A stretch of 17,712 nucleotides of DNA from CAZIWJ01 sp964542855 (GCA_964542855.1 CAZIWJ010000054.1:1-17712); one strand, 5' to 3'; counted from the first letter of the stretch, positions 7,116 to 14,527 are shown. The notes: a model not told the origin generated them from the sequence alone. Numbers and translations: made by a program.

Positions 7116-8591
7116 TTAACGACGAACCTGGTAATTGGGGGCTTCACGAGTAATTTGTACGTCGTGCGGATGGCTTTCGGCCGAACCGGCGGCAGTTACT
7201 TTAACAAACCTGGCGTTTTGCAGATCTGCAATACCCGCTGCACCACAGTAGCCCATTCCTGCTCTTAAGCCACCAACCAGCTGGTAAATTACTTCATCAA
7301 CTGTTCCTTTATAAGGAACCCTGGCGGCAATGCCTTCAGGTACCAGCTTTTTAATATCGTCTTCCACATCCTGGAAGTAACGGTCTTTTGACCCGTCGTC
7401 CATAGCTTCTACCGAACCCATGCCGCGATAAGATTTATATTTCCTGCCTTCGTAAAGGATTACTTCACCCGGCGCTTCTTCGGTTCCGGCAAGCAGCGAA
7501 CCAACCATCACTGAGTTCCCACCGGCGGCAATTGCTTTCACCATATCGCCGGAAAACCGGATACCTCCATCAGCAATTACTGGTACACCAGTGTCTTTAA
7601 TGGCCTGGCTGCTTTCATAAACTGCCGATAATTGGGGAATGCCGACCCCGGCAACTACCCGGGTAGTGCAAATACTTCCAGGGCCTACGCCTACTTTCAC
7701 TGCATCGGCACCAGCATCAACAATAGCCCGGGCGCCTTCTCCGGTTCCAACATTACCAACAATAACATCCAGCTCGGGATACTTCGCCTTAATTATTTTA
7801 CAAGTGTTAAGAACTCCCCTGGAATGGCCATGGGCGGTATCGATGGCAATGACGTCGACCCCCGCATGTTTCAGCAGGTTAATACGATCTTCAATATCCT
7901 GAGTAACGCCTACGGCTGCACCTACTCTTAGCCGGCCAAACTCATCCTTACAGGCAAAAGGCCGATCCTTATTTTTCAGAATGTCTTTGTAAGTAATCAG
8001 CCCGGTGAGTTTACCGGTTTCATCAATGATCGGTAGTTTTTCTATTTTATAACGCTGCAGAATCTCTTCTGCTTCTTTTAAATCAATGCCAAGTTTTCCG
8101 GTAATAAGGTTTTCACGCGTCATGATATTCTGAACCGGTTCATCGTTATTTTCCAGGAAGCGTAAATCACGATTAGTTACAATACCGATCAGGTGCTGGT
8201 TTTTATCCACAACCGGGATACCCCCGATCTTATTATCGTGCATAATCGCTTTGGCGTCTTTAACCCTGGCTTCAACATCGAGCGTAATCGGGTCCAGAAT
8301 CATGCCGCTCTGCGATCTTTTTACTTTTCTTACTTCATACGCCTGCTTTTCAATGGGCATATTCTTGTGAATAAACCCAATGCCACCGGCTAACGCCATG
8401 GCAATAGCCAGCTGCGATTCGGTTACAGTGTCCATAGCCGAGGACACCAGAGGGATATTCAGGTGAATGTTTCGGGTTAAACGGGTGCGGGTATCGGCTT
8501 CACGAGGTAGTACTTCAGAATATCCGGGAACCAGCAGCACGTCATCGAAGGTGAGTGCTTCGTAGAGGAGTTTATCAGCGTTTAGCTTCAT
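7116..8591 (-). CDS. guaB: Inosine-5'-monophosphate dehydrogenase
   Basis: Oxidises IMP to XMP with NAD+, the committed step of guanine nucleotide synthesis, as a cytosolic tetramer. It has 491 residues from the ATG at 8591 (MKLNADKLLYEALTFDDVLL). The frame could start 10 codons earlier, but the family begins here. Seen: the N-terminal barrel part, two CBS domains (about 94-150 and 155-210, the latter ending GLITYKDILK), the IMP-binding loop VGPGSICTTRVV with catalytic Cys308, DGGIRFSGD (341-349), the mobile-flap motif SKDRYFQ (R404, Y405), and GYCGAAGI (448-454). All key residues are present, so it should be active. It is monocistronic, with its own terminator and a candidate promoter upstream. 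apt lies about 4.3 kb away, not in the same operon. Confidence 0.98.
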   Translation of the reverse strand: MKLNADKLLYEALTFDDVLLVPGYSEVLPREADTRTRLTRNIHLNIPLVSSAMDTVTESQLAIAMALAGGIGFIHKNMPIEKQAYEVRKVKRSQSGMILDPITLDVEARVKDAKAIMHDNKIGGIPVVDKNQHLIGIVTNRDLRFLENNDEPVQNIMTRENLITGKLGIDLKEAEEILQRYKIEKLPIIDETGKLTGLITYKDILKNKDRPFACKDEFGRLRVGAAVGVTQDIEDRINLLKHAGVDVIAIDTAHGHSRGVLNTCKIIKAKYPELDVIVGNVGTGEGARAIVDAGADAVKVGVGPGSICTTRVVAGVGIPQLSAVYESSQAIKDTGVPVIADGGIRFSGDMVKAIAAGGNSVMVGSLLAGTEEAPGEVILYEGRKYKSYRGMGSVEAMDDGSKDRYFQDVEDDIKKLVPEGIAARVPYKGTVDEVIYQLVGGLRAGMGYCGAAGIADLQNARFVKVTAAGSAESHPHDVQITREAPNYQVRR

Positions 8592-8661
8592 AGCAAATAT
8601 CAGGGTGTATTTGCCGAGCAAAGTTAACCAGAATTGTGGTCTAAAAAAATTGATTACTTAG

Positions 8662-8694
8662 CAAAATTATACAACTCGTACGCCAGGCTAAAAA
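8662..8694 (-). promoter_or_regulatory. Candidate guaB promoter
   Basis: The minus strand carries TAATTTTG (plus positions 8662-8669), an exact match to TAnnTTTG. A T5 tract 20 nt upstream (plus positions 8690-8694) stands in for the -33 element. The implied 5' leader of guaB is about 65 nt, in which I see no riboswitch-like fold. Confidence 0.38.
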
Positions 8695-8739
8695 TGTTTT
8701 CATAATTCACCCTCCCATAATTTATATGATTTGGCCCAG

Positions 8740-8828
8740 GGGATGGTGAAGTGGCTACAGGCAATTAAATTATACCACGCTGCTTCTCTACTGTAAAGTC
8801 TGTGAACAGCACAGGTTTACTGTTTTTT
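8740..8828 (+). ncRNA. Candidate small RNA or attenuated leader upstream of the peptidase gene
   Basis: The stretch lies between a near-consensus promoter (TA-TGA-TTTG at 8725-8733) and a clear intrinsic terminator (8793-8828). It holds no ORF of note and can fold a second helix: GAAGTGG (8748-8754) pairs with CCA (8775-8777) and CTTC (8783-8786) around a CGCTG bulge. Boundaries are inferred from the promoter and terminator, not seen. It could be a free-standing sRNA of about 90 nt, or the 5' leader of the peptidase gene with an attenuator. No known RNA family is recognised. Confidence 0.27.
8793..8828 (+). terminator. Intrinsic terminator with no gene in front of it
   Basis: GTAAA-G-TCTGTG (8793-8804) pairs with CACAGGTTTAC (8810-8820) around the loop AACAG: eleven pairs (one U-G) with one bulged G. 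The hairpin is followed by TG and a T6 run (8821-8828). Orientation is plus, yet the nearest upstream gene (guaB) is on the minus strand, so it does not end an annotated gene. Confidence 0.52.
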
Positions 8829-8907
8829 ATAACATTCGCCGGTATCGTTCGGCTTTATCAGCGAACTTTTCTAATTTCCAGCATTTAAAAATTAAAACAA
8901 TACACCA

Positions 8908-10383
8908 ATGAAATACTGGTTTACCTGTTTACTGATTGCTTTCACGGCCCTGTCGTACGGGCAGGAGCGAACCATTGAAGCCGATTACACGGAAGTAACC
9001 AACCACGAAGTAACCATAAAAGGCGAAAAAGTACCTTATAAAGCTACTACCGGAACACAACCGGTATGGAACGAAGACGGTAAGCCCATTGCAGCCGTTC
9101 ACTTTACTTATTACGAACGATCAGACGTTAGCAACCGGGCAAAACGGCCGCTGATCATTTCGTTCAACGGGGGGCCCGGTTCCGGGTCAGTATGGATGCA
9201 CCTGGCTTACACTGGTCCTAAAATATTAAAAATTAACGATGAGGGGTATCCCATTCAACCCTACGGTGTGGTAGACAACCCGAATTCCGTACTGAATGAA
9301 GCCGACATTGTGTTCGTGAACCCGGTAAATACGGGTTTCAGCCGGATTCTTGACAAGGAGGTTAAACGGGAGAAATTTTTCGGGGTCAATGCCGATATTA
9401 AGTACCTGGCAGAATGGGTTAACACGTTTGTTTCGCGCATGAACCGTTGGGAATCGCCCAAGTACCTGATCGGAGAAAGCTACGGTACAACCCGGGTTTC
9501 CGGCCTGGCCCTTGAATTACAGAATTCCCAGTGGATGTACCTAAACGGGGTGATCCTGGTTTCTCCAACTGAAATCGGGATAGAACGCAACGGGCCGGTG
9601 GCAGCTGCTAATCGTCTGCCTTATTTTGCCGCAACCGCCTGGTATCATAAGCAGTTACCGGATGATTTACAGCAGAAGGATTTACTGGAAATATTACCTG
9701 AAGTAGAAGATTACGCACTGAATGAGCTTTTACCGATAATGGCAAAGGGAGGCTTTGTGCCCGAGGAGCACCAACAGCAGGCGGCCGAAAAGATGGCCCG
9801 TTACAGCGGGCTGGATGCTAAAGTAATTATGCAGTATAACCTGAATGTGCCCACTTACTTTTTCTGGAAGGAGTTACTGAGAGAAAATGGTTACACCGTT
9901 GGCCGGCTAGATTCCCGTTACAAGGGAATTGATCGTAACGAGGGGGGCAGCAGCCCGGATTATAATGCCGAACTTACTTCCTGGCTTCATTCATTCACCC
10001 CGGCGGTTAATTATTACTATCGTAATGTACTGAATTACAAAACCGACATTAAATACAACATGTTCGGGCCGGTTCGTCCGTGGGACCGATCAAATAACAA
10101 TGCCGGTGAGAACCTGCGGCAGGCTATGGCGCAAAATCCTTACCTAAACGTATTAATTCAGTCGGGATATTACGATGGGGCTACCCAGTATTTCGATGCT
10201 AAATATACGATGTGGCACATTGATCCCAGTGGTAAAATGCAAGACCGCCTCAGCTTTAAAGGATACCGTTCCGGGCACATGATGTACCTGAGGAACGAAG
10301 ACCTAATTTCGGCTAACAACGATATCAGGGAGTTTATCAACAACACTACACCCGGTGAGGACGTACCAGCCAAGTACGAGTAG
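8908..10383 (+). CDS. Secreted serine carboxypeptidase-like protein (peptidase family S10)
   Basis: A 491-residue alpha/beta-hydrolase of the S10 (carboxypeptidase Y-like) family, expected to remove C-terminal residues from peptides. A short signal peptide (1-18, MKYWFTCLLIAFTALSYG) with probable cleavage before Gln19 sends it to the periplasm or outside. The oxyanion-hole motif NGGPG is at 87-91, the nucleophile Ser191 is in GESYG (189-193), Asp423 in QSGYYDGAT is the likely triad acid and His457 in YRSGHMMY the base, so the triad looks complete. VNPVNTGFS also fits the family. S10 peptidases are best known as lysosomal or vacuolar eukaryotic enzymes; bacterial members such as this are less studied and substrates cannot be read from sequence. 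It stands next to a small membrane protein gene and an amino acid symporter, consistent with peptide use, which is only an inference. Confidence 0.92.
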   Translation: MKYWFTCLLIAFTALSYGQERTIEADYTEVTNHEVTIKGEKVPYKATTGTQPVWNEDGKPIAAVHFTYYERSDVSNRAKRPLIISFNGGPGSGSVWMHLAYTGPKILKINDEGYPIQPYGVVDNPNSVLNEADIVFVNPVNTGFSRILDKEVKREKFFGVNADIKYLAEWVNTFVSRMNRWESPKYLIGESYGTTRVSGLALELQNSQWMYLNGVILVSPTEIGIERNGPVAAANRLPYFAATAWYHKQLPDDLQQKDLLEILPEVEDYALNELLPIMAKGGFVPEEHQQQAAEKMARYSGLDAKVIMQYNLNVPTYFFWKELLRENGYTVGRLDSRYKGIDRNEGGSSPDYNAELTSWLHSFTPAVNYYYRNVLNYKTDIKYNMFGPVRPWDRSNNNAGENLRQAMAQNPYLNVLIQSGYYDGATQYFDAKYTMWHIDPSGKMQDRLSFKGYRSGHMMYLRNEDLISANNDIREFINNTTPGEDVPAKYE

Positions 10384-10390
10384 TTTTTTT
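10362..10390 (+). terminator. Possible weak terminator at the end of the peptidase gene
   Basis: CGTAC (10362-10366) and GTACG (10374-10378) form a 5-bp stem with a 7-nt loop inside the last codons. A T7 run (10384-10390) follows the TAG stop. The stem is short and 5 nt from the T run, so termination would be partial at best. Confidence 0.27.
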
Positions 10391-10466
10391 CTGAAATAGT
10401 AGAGAGTTGAAGGAACATTTAATAAACAATTCTCCTTTACTTTTATTTTAAATAAATTAAAAGGTT

Positions 10467-10700
10467 ATGAACATTCATAAAATTATTGTGGTACTGGGAG
10501 CTATCGGTTACCTGGCCCTTGCCTATTTTGTAATCTGGGATAATGCGCTGAATCTGGCAGACGGAGAGCTTAGCCAGGGGCGTTTCATTGCGCCCATGAT
10601 TATGGGTGGCGTTGTTGCCACCGGACTGGTCGTATACGTTTTTACCATGGAAAAAGACCAGAATAAAGAAGAAGAAAATAGAATGGCGGGCGATCAGTAA
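10467..10700 (+). CDS. Small two-helix membrane protein of unknown function
   Basis: A 77-residue protein that I do not recognise. Two hydrophobic helices, about residues 5-24 (KIIVVLGAIGYLALAYFVIW) and 43-61 (PMIMGGVVATGLVVYVFTM), are joined by a short polar loop; the C-terminus is very charged (EKDQNKEEENRMAGDQ) and probably cytoplasmic. The ATG at 10467 follows an AT-rich stretch with TACTTTTA (10438-10445), one mismatch from a -7 box. It lies 83 bp after the peptidase gene on the same strand and 20 bp from the convergent symporter gene. Codon use, hydrophobic pattern and clean start/stop support a real gene; function is open. Confidence 0.72.
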   Translation: MNIHKIIVVLGAIGYLALAYFVIWDNALNLADGELSQGRFIAPMIMGGVVATGLVVYVFTMEKDQNKEEENRMAGDQ

Positions 10701-10720
10701 AATAGAAAGGAAAGGGGTAG

Positions 10721-12124
10721 TTAATCGTTCACGTAAGCTGCCTCTTCTTCCATCCGCTTAAAATAGTTTTTTGCAGCGTCTCTTACTTTAGGCGCAAGAA
10801 TCAGCGCCGATACCATGGTAGGAATGGCCATCATCGCGTACATGCCGTCTACCAGGCTAATAACTGCGGTTATGGATATTACCGATCCGAACACAATCGA
10901 AAGCACATAGAAGTACGTAAAGTATTGCTGATTTTGAGCACCTGCCAGGAATGAAAAGCATTTGGCTCCGTAGTACGACATGGTAAAAAGAGTGGTAAAA
11001 GAAAATATCAGCACAGACAGTACCAGCACGTAAGCTCCAATACCGAAAGGCAACCCTTTCTCGAAAGCCATCACTGTTAGTGTAATTCCGTCGGCGTCGG
11101 AATTTTGCCATACGCCGGTAATCAGTATAGCCAGGGCAGTCATGGTACAAACAATCAGGGTGTCGATTGCAGGCCCAAGCATAGCAACGAGTCCTTCCCG
11201 TATCGGCTCATTAGTCTTGGCTGCGCCGTGGGCCATGGGGGCTGTACCAATTCCGGCTTCATTAGAGAACGCAGCTCTCCGGGCACCGGTAATAATAATT
11301 TGTCCTACAGCACCACCCAGTACCGATTTCGCCGTAAAGGCGTCGGTTACAATTAACACCAGGTATTCGGGAATTACGGTTGCGTTAGAAATTATAATGT
11401 ACAGTACTGAAACCACGTACAAAATAACCATGGCCGGTACCAGTTTGCTGGCATAACGGGCAATTCTTTTTATACCACCAAAAATTACAGCTGATACCAA
11501 AAGGGCAATAACCACTCCCGATATCAGGTCGGAAATTTCTATACCCCCGGCAAAGGTGGTTGCTCCATAATTGTAGCCATTTGGAATTAATACCACATCT
11601 CGAAACACCTGCGTCAGCTGGTTCGCCTGGAATACGGGAAGGGGGCCAAAAAGACCGGCTATGCAGAAAAAGGAAGCCAGGGGCTTCCATGATTTTCCCA
11701 ATCCCTCCTGAATAACGTACATGGGGCCACCTTGTAAATTACCCTGAGTATCGTAACCGCGGTACATGATAGCCAGGGTACAGGTAAAAAATTTAGTAGC
11801 CATACCCAGAAAAGCAGAAACCCACATCCAGAAAAGGGCCCCGGGTCCGCCCATAGTAATGGCAACGGCCACTCCCCCTACATTACCCATTCCCACCGTT
11901 GCGGCAAGTGCACTAGACAGGGCTTCAAAATGACTGATTTCTCCCGGGTCATCGGGATTATCGTACTTGCCGCGAAGCACGTCGATGGCATGACGCAGGT
12001 AACGGAAAGGAAGAAAGCGGGAGTAGAGCATAAAAAAAACTCCTCCGCCCAGCAACAGAACCAGCAGGTGAGTACCCCAGGCATAGTTACTGAAGCTGAT
12101 AAAGAGCTGTTCCAGATTATTCAA
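10721..12124 (-). CDS. AGCS-family sodium:alanine (or glycine) symporter
   Basis: A 467-residue inner-membrane carrier that couples uptake of a small neutral amino acid to Na+ (or H+). About ten to eleven hydrophobic helices span it. Family signatures are intact: VGMGNVGGVAVAITMGGPG (77-95) and AAFSNEAGIGTAPMAHGAAKT (284-304), plus GGPMYVIQEGLG (132-143). The substrate within the family (alanine, glycine or a D-form) cannot be told. The start appears to be TTG at 12124 (MNNLEQLFISFSNYAWG). An in-frame TAA lies five codons upstream and no in-frame ATG precedes the first TM helix. On the same strand a 3-codon ORF ATG-CGC-TTT-TGA (plus positions 12121-12132) ends exactly over the TTG. The gene follows the 152-residue unknown gene by 95 bp. 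Confidence 0.93.
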   Translation of the reverse strand: MNNLEQLFISFSNYAWGTHLLVLLLGGGVFFMLYSRFLPFRYLRHAIDVLRGKYDNPDDPGEISHFEALSSALAATVGMGNVGGVAVAITMGGPGALFWMWVSAFLGMATKFFTCTLAIMYRGYDTQGNLQGGPMYVIQEGLGKSWKPLASFFCIAGLFGPLPVFQANQLTQVFRDVVLIPNGYNYGATTFAGGIEISDLISGVVIALLVSAVIFGGIKRIARYASKLVPAMVILYVVSVLYIIISNATVIPEYLVLIVTDAFTAKSVLGGAVGQIIITGARRAAFSNEAGIGTAPMAHGAAKTNEPIREGLVAMLGPAIDTLIVCTMTALAILITGVWQNSDADGITLTVMAFEKGLPFGIGAYVLVLSVLIFSFTTLFTMSYYGAKCFSFLAGAQNQQYFTYFYVLSIVFGSVISITAVISLVDGMYAMMAIPTMVSALILAPKVRDAAKNYFKRMEEEAAYVND

Positions 12125-12219
12125 AAGCGCATCGTTTTATCGGGAAAAACGCCAATAAACTGAATAAATTTCAAAATTGGAAATGATAGGTGGGCATTGA
12201 AGGTATTCCAGCAGTTGAA

Positions 12220-12678
12220 TCAGGAATCGAGCCGGGTTAATTCTTCCCATTCCTGAAAACGAACACTTATCCGGGCCGATAATATTTCATAGTTTTCCCA
12301 GGAGTCGGTAACATGATAAATCGATGGCTTGTCCCTTTTCAGGATTGTTTCGTAGTCTTTCCTGTAAATACCGCCTCCGTAGTAATAATGAGTGAACAGG
12401 TTACCGGTTTCGTTAAATAATTCGTGCCCCAGGTAACCATCCCACAATTCGCAAAGCACCGTGCAGGAAATATCTTTATTCCTGAAACGGATAACCTGGA
12501 GTCCGGCTTCGTCTTCGAAGTAATCAGAATACAACTCATTTTCTATGATCCACCCCAGGTACATACCAATATGCACGTAGGCTTGTTCTATGGGTAATGA
12601 ATCGGGAAAGTTTCCAGTAAAGTGCTCGCGGGCGTTATCGTAAATTGTTTTGCCAATACCATTTTTCACATTACTCAT
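12220..12678 (-). CDS. Conserved protein of unknown function
   Basis: A soluble acidic protein of 152 residues with no signal peptide or TM segment. The central stretch YDNAREHFTGNFPDSLP...QAYVHIGMYLGWIIENELYS looks like a recurring bacterial domain (AxVHiGmflgWlid), which I recall from uncharacterised DUF proteins but cannot name with certainty. An aromatic-rich C-terminal half (FTHYYYGGGIYRKDYE, YHVTDSWENYEIL) follows. No catalytic motif is visible; the small acidic fold with many aromatics is reminiscent of SUKH/SMI1-type immunity proteins but shows no clear match. The ATG at 12678 is supported by a good promoter 17 nt upstream. It may be co-transcribed with the symporter gene 95 bp downstream. 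Confidence 0.8.
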   Translation of the reverse strand: MSNVKNGIGKTIYDNAREHFTGNFPDSLPIEQAYVHIGMYLGWIIENELYSDYFEDEAGLQVIRFRNKDISCTVLCELWDGYLGHELFNETGNLFTHYYYGGGIYRKDYETILKRDKPSIYHVTDSWENYEILSARISVRFQEWEELTRLDS

Positions 12679-12694
12679 ATTTAAGGGGTTTTCT

Positions 12695-12723
12695 CAAAAT
12701 TATAAAAACTCACGGATCAACAA
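12695..12723 (-). promoter_or_regulatory. Promoter of the 152-residue unknown gene
   Basis: Minus strand: TTG (plus 12721-12723), an 18-nt spacer, then TAATTTTG (plus 12695-12702), an exact match to the Bacteroidota -7 box. Transcription would start about 10 nt before the ATG, giving a short leader. This is the best-looking promoter in the window. Confidence 0.5.
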
Positions 12724-12899
12724 CATTTCAGTTCCTGTTCAGTAAGACAAGCCTTGTAATGAATCGGTATAAATTGATAATTTAAACTTTCTTTAATCGG
12801 CCAAAAATAGTAGCTGAATTAAACAGCCGCTTTCGGGATAAGCATACGAATAACCGGTTCAATTTGTATATTCGCCCAGAAATCAACGAATTGTACCTC

Positions 12900-13415
12900 A
12901 TGCTTAGCCTAAAGGATTACATCCGGGAAGTCCCTGATTTTCCGAAGAAAGGAATTAACTTCAAAGACCTTACACCCCTTCTTAATAATCCAAAAGCATA
13001 TAATCAGGCCATGGAGGAGTTGATTCAGCGAACCAGTGGAATAACGATTCAAAAGGTTATTGGAATAGAAAGCAGGGGTTTTTTGTTTGCGCCCGGGTTG
13101 GCACAGGGCCTGAATGCGGGGTTTGTTCCGGTTCGTAAACCAGGAAAGTTGCCCTCGGCTACAGAAAGCATTAAGTACCAGTTGGAATACGGAACCGATG
13201 TGCTGGAAATTCACCGGGATGCCATTTTACCCGGTGAAACCGTGTTGATACACGATGATTTACTGGCAACCGGGGGCACCGCAAAAGCAACTTGTGAACT
13301 GGTAGAGCGGTTGGGCGGCAAAGTTATCCAGCTGTCTTTTATTGTAGAACTTGGGTTCCTGAAGGGACGGGATGCTTTACACCCTCACGAAATACACAGC
13401 CTGATCAGTTACTAA
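12900..13415 (+). CDS. apt: Adenine phosphoribosyltransferase
   Basis: Converts adenine and PRPP to AMP in purine salvage, in the cytosol. It has 171 residues from the ATG at 12900 (MLSLKDYIREVPDFPKKG). The frame could begin at a TTG 12 codons earlier, but the family starts at this Met and the upstream part shows no likeness. Seen: DFPKKGINFKDLTPLL (13-28), the adenine-binding region IGIESRGFLFAPGLA (54-68), the dimer/catalytic loop RKPGKLPS (79-86), and the PRPP loop VLIHDDLLATGGTA (115-128). A weak -7-like TATATTCG lies at 12867-12874. A hairpin follows the stop. guaB elsewhere in the window serves the same purine pool, but the genes are not linked as an operon. Confidence 0.97.
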   Translation: MLSLKDYIREVPDFPKKGINFKDLTPLLNNPKAYNQAMEELIQRTSGITIQKVIGIESRGFLFAPGLAQGLNAGFVPVRKPGKLPSATESIKYQLEYGTDVLEIHRDAILPGETVLIHDDLLATGGTAKATCELVERLGGKVIQLSFIVELGFLKGRDALHPHEIHSLISY

Positions 13416-13421
13416 ACCCAA

Positions 13422-13445
13422 CCGGTTACCTTTCTGGGTAACCGG
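13422..13445. terminator. Hairpin between convergent apt and SDR genes
   Basis: CCGGTTACC (13422-13430) and GGTAACCGG (13437-13445) form a perfect 9-bp GC-containing stem with a 6-nt loop, 7 bp after the apt stop and 18 bp before the SDR stop. It is followed on the plus strand by an A/T-rich but not T-only stretch (ATAATTAAATTATA). The position suggests a shared terminator for both genes, although neither side has a proper T run. Confidence 0.45.
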
Positions 13446-13463
13446 ATAATTAAATTATACAGA

Positions 13464-14144
13464 TCAGGAATCTTTGTAAGCTTTAATAACTGTTTCGCGC
13501 ATAGCTTCATCTTTGGACAGAAAACGAACGATCCTGGCAATTTCATCAGGGGTTACCCATTTTGAAAAATCGGCATTGGCCATTGCCGAACGATTCTGCG
13601 GAGTATCTACAATTCCCGGGGCAATTACCGACGCCCTTACGTTCGGGTAATCGGGATCAGAATTTAAGGCCTCTGCCATGTTTATTACCATCGATTTGGA
13701 GATGGCGTAGGGAAACGTGGCGTGAGAGGTTGCGAAATCAAGTGCGGGCTTGGCCCCAAAGTAAACCAGCTGACTTTTGTATTGCTGGCCTTTCATAACA
13801 TTAAGTGCTGCCTGGGTACTAAACAGGGCAGTGTTAAAGTTAAGCTTAATCAGGTGATCAAAATCTTTAATGCCTGCTTCACCCAGCTTACCCATTCCAA
13901 AGCCACCCACGGTAAACACACTCAAATCAATTCTACCCTCTTTATTGTGCACATTTTTAAAGAAAGCACTTACTTCTTCCTGGTTGCTGACGTCGACAGC
14001 AGTAGTAACAAGGTGCTCCTGCTCTTCTACTTTTTCGTGGTGCAGGATAGTGCCGTAAACCCTGAAACCTGCATTAATTAATTCATTAACAACTGCTTTA
14101 CCAAGGTTGCCGGCCGAACCGGTAACAACTGCTATTTTTTGCAT
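13464..14144 (-). CDS. SDR oxidoreductase resembling quinoid dihydropteridine reductase
   Basis: A short-chain dehydrogenase/reductase of 226 residues, NAD(P)-dependent. The dinucleotide loop is TGSAGNLGKA (8-17), followed by DVSNQEEV, VGGFGMG in place of the classical NNAG, Asn102 in KLNFN, and the active-site pair Tyr146/Lys150 in PYAISKS. The classical catalytic serine, expected about 13 residues before Tyr146, is absent: that stretch reads GAKPALDFA. The stretches GAKPALD, DTPQNRSAM and ADFSKW recall, as I remember it, the animal dihydropteridine reductase (GAKAALD, DTPMNRKSM, ADFSSW), which also lacks that serine. So it may regenerate a tetrahydropterin or act on a related quinonoid substrate; the substrate is an inference. 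It is cytosolic, single-gene and convergent with apt. Confidence 0.9.
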   Translation of the reverse strand: MQKIAVVTGSAGNLGKAVVNELINAGFRVYGTILHHEKVEEQEHLVTTAVDVSNQEEVSAFFKNVHNKEGRIDLSVFTVGGFGMGKLGEAGIKDFDHLIKLNFNTALFSTQAALNVMKGQQYKSQLVYFGAKPALDFATSHATFPYAISKSMVINMAEALNSDPDYPNVRASVIAPGIVDTPQNRSAMANADFSKWVTPDEIARIVRFLSKDEAMRETVIKAYKDS

Positions 14145-14527
14145 AATTTGGGAGTTTTGAGGTTCGTTCTTTTAAACGTTTATTGAAAGAATTGTTCCGA
14201 CAGTTAAAAAATTAATTCACTTCATTATTTATCAGATATTGGCTGCTTACTTAAATATTTACTATCTTTTGGATTGTATGGTTGAAAAAACAGCGGGTAG
14301 ATGATTGAATGAACGTTGTTTTTGATCAGATTTTTTGTTAAAATACATAAGGCTTTGCGGTAACTAAACTAACTGTAGCCTATCTTCTTGTTAACGTCAG
14401 TTCTTCAGGCATCAACAAGATTTTCTCTGCCTATCCGTTGTAAGGATAGTACGAACCTACTTTTTGCACTACCCCACGCTTATCAACCGGAGTTTTTTAC
14501 CAACAAAGAAAATTATTATTTCTGTAT
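14145..14527. other. Gene-free 383-bp leader region of prkA / divergent spacer
   Basis: No convincing ORF. It separates the minus-strand SDR gene from prkA. Promoter-like pairs on the plus strand: TTG (14239-14241), 21 nt, TATCTTTTG (14263-14271); and TTG (14438-14440), 17 nt, TACTTTTTG (14458-14466). Both have one T more than the consensus -7 box. Small hairpins: TCTTGTT (14386-14392) with AACAAGA (14414-14420) around a 21-nt loop, and CTATCC (14431-14436) with GGATAG (14444-14449) around 7 nt. The left edge (14145-14230), which should hold the SDR promoter, shows no clear box. Confidence 0.45.

Larger units (their letters stand above)
8592..8907. other. Gene-free divergent spacer between guaB and the peptidase gene
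   Basis: This 316-bp spacer holds no convincing ORF. From left to right it carries a guaB promoter candidate on the minus strand (8662-8669 plus an A/T tract at 8690-8694), a near-consensus plus-strand promoter (TATGATTTG, 8725-8733), a structured stretch (8740-8790) and a clear plus-strand terminator hairpin (8793-8828). The last 80 bp before the peptidase ATG contain only a small GTTCG/CGAAC hairpin (8847-8866) and no Shine-Dalgarno sequence. Confidence 0.6.

Noticed and set aside
8592..8621. Ten-codon N-terminal extension of GuaB
   Set aside because: MKLNADKLLYEALTF is the normal family beginning, and the extra residues add a hydrophobic stretch not seen in the family.
8731..8790. tRNA-like stretch (GGGGATGGTGAAGTGGCTACAGGC)
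   Set aside because: It hints at an acceptor/D-arm but there is no anticodon stem or T-loop (GGTTCGA type), so it is not a tRNA gene.
11105..11456. Overlapping plus-strand ORFs opposite the symporter gene
   Set aside because: They are shadows of the well-supported AGCS symporter gene, with no recognisable protein features.
12864..12899. TTG-started extension of Apt
   Set aside because: The family begins at the Met of MLSLKDYIREVPDFP, and a possible -7 box overlaps the extension.
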